Source: RPQK01 sp041946865 (GTDB lineage Bacteria > Acidobacteriota > UBA6911 > RPQK01). Taken from it: 19,702 bases of DNA. Shown one piece after another: positions 15,438 to 19,702 of the stretch (within the stretch, counting starts at the first letter, position 1; the number at the start of each line of letters is the position of its first letter). The notes under the pieces were generated by a model. It was given only the letters and a program-made list of their open reading frames with translations, made no database searches and was not told the DNA's origin. The DNA is taken from positions 1 to 19,702 of the forward strand of contig JBHGBF010000186.1 of NCBI GenBank assembly GCA_041946865.1, given 5' to 3'. Position numbers and translations under genes: made by a program.

Positions 15438-15850
15438 TAGCGTTAACCGATCAACCCATTGAGCCTCGTCGCGCCGAACTGCTGGCCGGGGTTACGTGCC
15501 CGGGAGCAGGCGCCATCGTTACCTTCGAGGGGATCGTCCGGGCCGAATCCCACGGAAAACGCGTGACTCACCTCTATTACGAAGCCTTTCCCGAAATGGC
15601 ACTGCCTGAAATGGAGAAGATCGAAGCCGAGGCGCGAAAACGCTGGCCGCTTCAGGCACTTGTTCTGGTTCACCGGACCGGCAGGGTAGAAACAGGCGAA
15701 ACGAGCGTGCTCATCGGAGTAGCTTCCGGGCATCGGGCCGAAGCGTTTGAGGCTTGCCGTTTCGTCATCGATTCCGTCAAAACCACCGTCCCCATCTGGA
15801 AAAGAGAGCATTACACAGATGGCGCTGTATGGATAGAGGACCACGCGTGA
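15434..15850 (+). CDS. moaE: molybdopterin synthase catalytic subunit MoaE
   Basis: MoaE converts precursor Z (cPMP) to molybdopterin using sulfur from MoaD. The 138-residue protein has the family motifs FEGIVRAESHGKRVTHLYYEA, LVLVHRTGRVETGETSVLI, His100-Arg101 and the catalytic lysine pair Lys116 and Lys123 (KTTVPIWKRE). These correspond to E. coli Lys119 and Lys126. Its ATG overlaps the moaD stop by 4 nt (ATGA), which favours equimolar synthesis of the two subunits. Nothing is unusual except the effect of this overlap on the MoaD tail. Confidence 0.94.
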   Translation: MIALTDQPIEPRRAELLAGVTCPGAGAIVTFEGIVRAESHGKRVTHLYYEAFPEMALPEMEKIEAEARKRWPLQALVLVHRTGRVETGETSVLIGVASGHRAEAFEACRFVIDSVKTTVPIWKREHYTDGAVWIEDHA

Positions 15851-16323
15851 CCAGGGCCGTGGTGATCACCGTGAGCGACAGCTGCGCGGCCGGGACCAGA
15901 AAAGACGTGTCCGGACCCTCTCTGGCCCAACTTCTTTCCGACAATGGATGGGAAATCGCTGGCGCCACAGTCGTCCCCGACGAGATCGAGGTCATAAGGG
16001 CCGAAGCCCAGAGACGGGTGGCCCAGTCGATAAGGCTCGTCGTGTTTACGGGCGGGACCGGCATCTCCCGGCGGGATGTGACCCCCGAAGCGATCCGTCC
16101 GCTTCTCGACAAGGAGATTCCGGGCCTCGGAGAGCTGATGCGTTTAAGGGGACTCGAGCAAACGGACAAGGCGGCACTTTCACGCTCCCTGGCGGGCTCA
16201 ATCGGCCGCAGTTTGATCCTGTGCCTGCCGGGAAACGCCAAGGGCGCCGCTCAGTCACTGACGGCCATCCTCGGCCTTTTGCCTCATGCGCTGGATCTGC
16301 TGGAAGGAAAAACTGAGCATTGA
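15847..16323 (+). CDS. mog: molybdopterin adenylyltransferase (Mog/MoaB family)
   Basis: This enzyme adenylylates molybdopterin before molybdate insertion. The 158-residue protein is a single MoCF_biosynth domain. It starts TRAVVITVSDSCAAGTRKD and has FTGGTGISRRDVTPEA (70-82 region, with Asp77) and LPGNAKGAAQSL near the end. This fits MogA/MoaB; the two subfamilies are not separated here. The GTG start at 15847 overlaps the moaE stop by 4 nt (GTGA). moaA, moaC, moeA and moeB are absent from the window, so the pathway must be completed elsewhere. It converges on recR with only 29 nt between the stops and no clear terminator. Confidence 0.9.
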   Translation: MTRAVVITVSDSCAAGTRKDVSGPSLAQLLSDNGWEIAGATVVPDEIEVIRAEAQRRVAQSIRLVVFTGGTGISRRDVTPEAIRPLLDKEIPGLGELMRLRGLEQTDKAALSRSLAGSIGRSLILCLPGNAKGAAQSLTAILGLLPHALDLLEGKTEH

Positions 16324-16352
16324 GAGTCAACGCGACAGAGCGGGGGGACTCG

Positions 16353-16952
16353 CTAGAATTCCCTTCTCCCCGACAGCGCGCGTGAGATCGTGACTTCGTC
16401 CGCGTATTCCAGATCGCTTCCTACCGGGATTCCGGAAGCGATTCGCGAGACGCGAATGTTCAGCGGCTTGATCAGCTTGGAGATATAAAGAGCCGTGGCC
16501 TCCCCTTCAATCGTGGGGTTTGTCGCCACGATAACCTCCTCGACCCGGCCGTCGCCGAGGCGTCCCAGAAGGTTCTTCAACTTCAGATCGTCGGGGCCAA
16601 TCCCGTTGATGGGCGAAATCGCCCCGTGAAGGACGTGATACAGCCCTTTGTACTCGCCGGTTTTCTCGATGGACAGGATATTAAACGGCTCCTCCACGAC
16701 ACAGATGACCTTCGGGTCGCGCCGCTGATCCGAGCAGTACCGGCACGGATCGACATCCGAGATGTTGTTGCAGGTGGAGCAAAGGATCAGGTTGGCCTTG
16801 AGCTCCAGGATCGCGTCGGCGAGCTTCTGGCAGTCCTCGGACGAAGCGCGGATCATATGGAACACCATTCTTTGCGCCGACTTCGGCCCGACACCCGGCA
16901 ATTTCCGTAACTCCGCAATCAGTTTCTGGATAGGATCGATTGAGTCAGTCAT
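16353..16952 (-). CDS. recR: recombination mediator RecR
   Basis: RecR acts with RecO (and RecF) to load RecA on gapped DNA. The 199-residue length is standard. It contains a helix-hairpin-helix near 15-28 (LPGVGPKSAQRM), a C4 zinc motif with Cys58, Cys61, Cys70 and Cys73, and a Toprim domain from about 80 (VICVVEEPFNILSIE, then HVLHGAISPINGIGPDDL). The C-terminal SRIASGIPVGSDLEYADEVTISRAL segment is typical. ATG 16952 has AAGG about 9 nt upstream. It is the last gene of the dnaX-ybaB-recR cluster, 35 nt after ybaB. Confidence 0.96.
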   Translation of the reverse strand: MTDSIDPIQKLIAELRKLPGVGPKSAQRMVFHMIRASSEDCQKLADAILELKANLILCSTCNNISDVDPCRYCSDQRRDPKVICVVEEPFNILSIEKTGEYKGLYHVLHGAISPINGIGPDDLKLKNLLGRLGDGRVEEVIVATNPTIEGEATALYISKLIKPLNIRVSRIASGIPVGSDLEYADEVTISRALSGRREF

Positions 16953-16987
16953 GGGAAGAACCTTTCCCTTTGCCCTTGCACCTGCTT

Positions 16988-17293
16988 TTAGCGGAGATTA
17001 CCTAGCAGATCGCTCCCCATTCCACTCATCCGGGAATTGAGAGCCGCATCTACCTTGCGCCCGGCTTCGTTGACCGCGGCGACGATCAGGTCTTGCAGCA
17101 TTTCGACGTCGGCAGGGTCAATGGCCTGCGGATCGATCTTGATGGACAGCATCTGCTTGTTCCCGTCCATCTCCACAGAGACCATTCCTCCGCCGCTGGC
17201 CGCGTCGACTCTCAGCTCCAGCATTTGATTTTGGAGCTGCTCCTGCACACGCTGCGCTTCTTTCATCAGTTTCTGCAATTGCTTTGGATTCAT
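16988..17293 (-). CDS. ybaB: YbaB/EbfC nucleoid-associated protein
   Basis: This small dimeric DNA-binding protein associates with the nucleoid. The 101-residue sequence starts MNPKQLQKLMKEAQRVQEQL, a helical segment. It continues with the hallmark region ASGGGMVSVEMDGNKQMLSIKIDP and a C-terminal helix DVEMLQDLIVAAVNEA. ATG 17293 is 2 nt after the dnaX stop and has GGAG 8 nt upstream, inside the dnaX end, so the two genes are coupled. A longer open frame upstream lies inside dnaX and is not used. Position between dnaX and recR is conserved across many phyla. Confidence 0.94.
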   Translation of the reverse strand: MNPKQLQKLMKEAQRVQEQLQNQMLELRVDAASGGGMVSVEMDGNKQMLSIKIDPQAIDPADVEMLQDLIVAAVNEAGRKVDAALNSRMSGMGSDLLGNLR

Positions 17294-17295
17294 CC

Positions 17296-18963
17296 TCAGT
17301 TCTCCGTTTTTCTCTGAACGATGATTTTGCCCGGGTACTTTTCGATCATGCTGCGAATACCCGGGTGCTCGGTCGGATCCTGGCGCGGCCGGCTTTCCTC
17401 GCCCTCGACTTCGATCGTGATGCCGCAATCCATTCCCGTGATCCTGGAAAGCAGGGCCTTGACGATCTGCTGACTGGCTGCCTCCTTGAGCGTCTTGGCA
17501 TGAGTGCTTGAACAGACACGCGCGTGGAGCACGCCCTGGTAGAACTTCAGGCTGCCGTTGTTTTCCGCCTCGTGAAGAGCGCTGTGGATCCGATGATGTT
17601 GTTGCTGCTGAAGGGCCGCCATCAGGTGCTGGAGCGGGTCTCCTCCGCCGCCTGGCGGATCGACCGGTGCTTGTGGCGGCGGCGCCTCTTCCGCCCAGGC
17701 TGGAGCAGAGCGGTCGGGGACTGCCGGCCGCGGATTCGAGGGCACCTCCGGCCGCGGATTTGAAGATTTGCGCACCTCCGAACGGGGCGCCGCGGCGCGC
17801 GCTGCAGTTTCGATCGCGGGTTTGGGAGTCTCTCCTGCCCGCAACTGGCCGATGACCTCCTCGAGCAGAGGCAGCCGAGACAGCTCGATCAACTTCACCA
17901 GCGCCATTTCCAGGTGAATGGCCGGATGAAGATGCCAGCGCAGGTCGCTCTCCGTCCGGCTGAGCACGTCGTAGAAGCGGATCAGGTCGATTTCGGAAAG
18001 CTTTTCAGCCTGACCAAGCAGGGTTTCCTTCTCGGTGTCCGGGAGATTGACGAGCTTGGTTTCCCAGCCCGCCACCCGGCAGACCATCAGGTTGCGCACG
18101 TGTTCGACCAGCTTTCGGCAATAATTGAGCGGGTCGATTCCCTGATCGGCCAGCTCACGCGTCTGGCGTATCAGCGCGGCCCGGTCCCCGCCCAGGATAG
18201 CGTCAAAGGTGGCCGACACCAACTTCTCGTCGACGACCCCGAGCAAGCTTCGCACATCGTCATCGCTGACCTGGCGACCCGCGAAAGCGATGATCCGATC
18301 AAGCGTGGACTGGGCATCCCGCATGCTCCCCTGGCTGATCGACGTCACCGCGCGCAGACCGTAATCGCTGATCTCTACTCCCTCTTCCCGGCAGATCAAC
18401 CGGAGCCGGTCAAGGATCAGCGAAAAGGGAATCGGCTTGAAATCGTACTGCTGGCAGCGGGACGTGATCGTGACGGGGATCTTGTGATGCTCGGTGGTGG
18501 CCAGAATCAGCTTGACATGCGGGGGCGGTTCTTCCAGCGTCTTCAGCAGGGCGTTAAACGCCTCGGTGGTCAGCATGTGGACTTCGTCAATGATGAAGAT
18601 TTTGAACCGATCGCGAGCCGTACCGTATCTGACACTCTCCCGCAGCTCCCGCACGTCGTCGATGCGCCGGTTGGAAGCGGCATCGATCTCCAAGACGTCA
18701 ACGCTGGACGAGGCGGCGATCTCCGTGCACGAGACGCACTGGCCGCAGGGCCGCGGCGTCGGGCCTTCCTGACAGTTGAGGGCCTTGGCGAGGATGCGGG
18801 CAGTGGTCGTTTTGCCCACCCCGCGGACCCCGGAGAAGAGGAAGGCATGAGCGATGCGGCCGCTGGTAATGGCGTTTTGAAGGGTCTTCGTGACCGTCTC
18901 CTGGCCCGTGACCTCTTCAAAAAGCTGGGGACGCCATTTTCTTGCAAGAACCTGATAGGACAT
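17296..18963 (-). CDS. dnaX: DNA polymerase III subunit gamma/tau
   Basis: DnaX is the clamp-loader ATPase and, as tau, tethers polymerase cores. The 555-residue protein begins SYQVLARKWRPQLFEEVTGQ. It has Walker A GVRGVGKTT (45-53), a zinc module with Cys64, Cys73, Cys76 and Cys79, Walker B DEVH (126-129) and the SRC motif with Arg169. Domain III lies at about 220-375. A Pro/Ala-rich linker (about 380-445) leads to a short C-terminal domain. No A6G-type slippery site was seen, so a frameshifted gamma form is not indicated. ATG 18963 matches the family N-terminus but has no Shine-Dalgarno; a 10-bp palindrome sits there instead. It is 42 nt after the SRP RNA, with no terminator between. Confidence 0.96.
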   Translation of the reverse strand: MSYQVLARKWRPQLFEEVTGQETVTKTLQNAITSGRIAHAFLFSGVRGVGKTTTARILAKALNCQEGPTPRPCGQCVSCTEIAASSSVDVLEIDAASNRRIDDVRELRESVRYGTARDRFKIFIIDEVHMLTTEAFNALLKTLEEPPPHVKLILATTEHHKIPVTITSRCQQYDFKPIPFSLILDRLRLICREEGVEISDYGLRAVTSISQGSMRDAQSTLDRIIAFAGRQVSDDDVRSLLGVVDEKLVSATFDAILGGDRAALIRQTRELADQGIDPLNYCRKLVEHVRNLMVCRVAGWETKLVNLPDTEKETLLGQAEKLSEIDLIRFYDVLSRTESDLRWHLHPAIHLEMALVKLIELSRLPLLEEVIGQLRAGETPKPAIETAARAAAPRSEVRKSSNPRPEVPSNPRPAVPDRSAPAWAEEAPPPQAPVDPPGGGGDPLQHLMAALQQQQHHRIHSALHEAENNGSLKFYQGVLHARVCSSTHAKTLKEAASQQIVKALLSRITGMDCGITIEVEGEESRPRQDPTEHPGIRSMIEKYPGKIIVQRKTEN

Positions 18964-18973
18964 GTCTGCAGAC
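18964..18973. repeat. palindrome GTCTGCAGAC abutting the dnaX start codon
   Basis: A perfect 10-bp palindrome lies directly before the dnaX ATG, where a Shine-Dalgarno would be expected. It could be chance or a binding site affecting initiation. Confidence 0.3.
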
Positions 18974-19005
18974 CGCGGATTACGTTCTTACGGTTACTTA
19001 CTGGT

Positions 19006-19108
19006 CAGGCCCCGGGAGACCTGCGGCACACATGCCGTGCCTCTTAATGCTGCTTCCTTCCGGACCTGACATGATTCGAGGGGCATGTTGCACAGGGCCC
19101 GAGGCCTG
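19006..19108 (-). ncRNA. ffs: signal recognition particle RNA, small bacterial (4.5S) type
   Basis: This RNA is the scaffold of the SRP and binds Ffh to target membrane proteins. Read on the minus strand, it contains the conserved apical core GTCAGGTCCGGAAGGAAGCAG with GGAA tetraloop, the signature of SRP RNA. The ends pair as AGGCCTCGGG with CCCGGGGCCT (one G-U), and an extra C-G pair gives the limits used. Length of about 103 nt fits the 4.5S class without an Alu domain. Ends are set by pairing and may be off by a few bases. It sits just upstream of dnaX, as in many bacteria. Confidence 0.93.
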
Positions 19109-19127
19109 TCATGCAACCAAGGCGACT

Positions 19128-19136
19128 ACTATACCA
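19128..19136 (-). promoter_or_regulatory. extended -10 promoter for ffs (TGGTATAGT)
   Basis: On the minus strand, TGG-TATAGT matches the extended -10 form TGn-TATAAT with one change. No good -35 lies upstream, which suits an extended -10 promoter. The start point would be near 19121, leaving about 13 nt to be trimmed from the 5' end of the SRP RNA. Read-through would also serve dnaX-ybaB-recR. Confidence 0.5.
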
Positions 19137-19230
19137 TCATAACCCGCAGGGATGCAGCTAGCGGCTTTGCGGGCAGATGCGCAGCCAGCGCCGGTGCCTC
19201 GCTGCCTTGCCTGCCTTGTCTCGCGGGCAC

Positions 19231-19260
19231 TTGACTTTGACAGGGTTTAGCCATTGTAAT
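19231..19260 (+). promoter_or_regulatory. sigma70-type promoter for tRNA-Ser
   Basis: TTGACT (19231-19236) and TGTAAT (19255-19260) are 18 bp apart, giving a start near 19267, 10 nt before the tRNA. A second -35-like hexamer, TTGACA, directly follows at 19237-19242 but its spacing to the -10 is too short. Confidence 0.6.
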
Positions 19261-19276
19261 GATGATTCCTCAGCAC

Positions 19277-19369
19277 GGAGGAGTACCGAAGCGGTTGTAA
19301 CGGGCTCGACTCGAAATCGAGTTGCCTGGTGATGAGCCGGGCACGTGGGTTCGAATCCCACCTCCTCCG
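19277..19369 (+). tRNA. tRNA-Ser (anticodon CGA)
   Basis: The 93-nt class II tRNA reads serine codon UCG. Acceptor arms GGAGGAG (19277-19283) and CTCCTCC (19362-19368) pair fully, with G as discriminator base. The anticodon stem CTCGA/TCGAG encloses loop CTCGAAA with anticodon CGA. The T arm is GTGGG-TTCGAAT-CCCAC. A long variable arm (TGCCTGG...CCGGGCA) is diagnostic of tRNA-Ser. CCA is not encoded. It is divergent from ffs with about 168 nt between them. Confidence 0.97.
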
Positions 19370-19403
19370 TATCCCCTCTTGGTTCCGCATCTCTAAGAAT
19401 GGG

Positions 19404-19598
19404 ACCCTGATCCGTCGATAAGGAGGCCTTAGCCGCGGCTCTGTGCCAACGAACGGTACAAGCGAGGTTCTTGCTACCTCGTGCTGACGCAAGTCCGGAG
19501 CGGGTCTCACGCGTAGGGCCGGGGCTGATCATTGGCCTTTCCGGCCTGTCCACACTCCTCGCCGCCTTCTCCGTAGTCTCTTATCGACGGATTAGGGA
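19404..19598. repeat. inverted-repeat-bounded element (MITE-like or structured RNA)
   Basis: ATCCGTCGATAAG (19410-19422) recurs as its perfect complement CTTATCGACGGAT (19580-19592). Extending outward, CCCTG and TAGGG continue the match with one mismatch, giving about 18 of 19 paired positions. Between them lie two hairpins: CGAGGT/ACCTCG (19463-19481) and GGCCGG/CCGGCC (19517-19546). A short element with terminal inverted repeats, or a multibranched RNA closed by a long stem, would both look like this. No target-site duplication is obvious. Confidence 0.5.
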
Positions 19599-19621
19599 TG
19601 GGTAATGCCTCAGTCTTGTTT

Positions 19622-19652
19622 GTAGTGCCGCCTTTAGCCGTCTTTTAGGCGG
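19622..19652 (+). repeat. REP-like hairpin, second copy of the GTAGTNCCGCCTTYA motif
   Basis: GTAGTGCCGCCTTTA starts the element and CCGCCT (19628-19633) pairs with AGGCGG (19647-19652) across a 13-nt loop. It shares the 15-mer with the palindrome at 7803-7817. GC and five Ts follow, so it might also act as a weak intrinsic terminator for plus-strand transcription. Confidence 0.45.
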
Positions 19653-19653
19653 G

Positions 19654-19702
19654 CTTTTTCGAACCGCAGTTGACCATTGAGAGCGGTTACGGTTCGAAAA
19701 AG
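19654..19702. repeat. 13-bp perfect inverted repeat at the window end
   Basis: CTTTTTCGAACCG (19654-19666) and CGGTTCGAAAAAG (19690-19702) are exact complements around a 23-nt spacer. An alternative inner pairing, AACCGC (19662-19667) with GCGGTT (19683-19688), is also possible. The right copy ends exactly at the last base of the window. Confidence 0.7.

Larger units (their letters stand above)
19370..19702. other. gene-free region rich in inverted repeats, to window end
   Basis: I see no credible coding sequence in these 333 bases; open frames crossing them are antisense to the tRNA or lack any family resemblance. The region holds a large inverted repeat, two inner hairpins, a REP-like hairpin and a terminal 13-bp inverted repeat, described separately. 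No clear terminator follows the tRNA within the first 30 bases. Confidence 0.6.

Noticed and set aside
17296..18963. Programmed frameshift in dnaX making gamma
   Set aside because: I looked for an A6G-type slippery run and found none; the only A-rich stretch is at the very end of the gene.
17914..19047. 377-codon plus-strand open frame
   Set aside because: It is antisense to dnaX and runs into the SRP RNA; no domain is visible.
19158..19553. 131-codon minus-strand open frame with GFEPT-type residues
   Set aside because: That phrase comes from translating the complement of the tRNA-Ser T arm and acceptor, a known source of false proteins.

Overview
The window looks like a chromosomal segment of a GC-rich Gram-negative bacterium. 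The mix of genes (NtrYX-type two-component pair followed by XerC, a signal-peptide/TM protein resembling DUF6599, an AMIN-type amidase beside a small lytic transglycosylase, an orphan PilT/PilU ATPase, an SMP-30-like lipoprotein) suggests Acidobacteriota or a close relative. This placement is an inference from gene content; no 16S or marker search was possible. Most of the DNA is housekeeping, densely packed and intact; I saw no frameshifts.

Layout. 1-4665 (+): a sensor kinase (ntrY-like), a sigma54 activator response regulator (ntrX-like) and a tyrosine recombinase (xerC-like) in a tight run, preceded by a candidate sigma54 promoter. 4858-15028 (-): a long run read right to left: SMP-30-like lipoprotein, ilvE, pilT/pilU-like ATPase, recX, a large inverted heptamer-repeat block, alaS, lytic transglycosylase, N-acetylmuramoyl-L-alanine amidase, and a secreted/membrane protein of unknown function. 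15189-16323 (+): moaD-moaE-mog, overlapping molybdopterin cofactor genes starting almost at a TATAAT box. 16353-19108 (-): SRP RNA (ffs), dnaX, ybaB/ebfC and recR, a classic DNA-maintenance cluster. 19277-19369 (+): tRNA-Ser(CGA) with its own promoter. 19370-19702: no gene, but several inverted repeats, including a 13-bp perfect (about 18/19 extended) pair enclosing about 160 bp.

How the genes fit together. The first block couples an envelope sensor to sigma54-dependent transcription. The minus-strand block mixes amino-acid metabolism, pilus retraction, RecA control and alanyl-tRNA charging with two peptidoglycan hydrolases. The moa block covers the sulfur-carrier, MPT synthase and adenylylation steps of molybdenum cofactor synthesis. 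The last block holds the clamp-loader subunit, the nucleoid-associated protein, the recombination mediator and the SRP RNA.

No complete new defence or mobile system is visible. The most unusual items are non-coding or subtle: the heptamer inverted-repeat block between recX and alaS, a MoaD whose C-terminus is GGAL instead of a terminal GG, and the inverted-repeat element after the tRNA gene.
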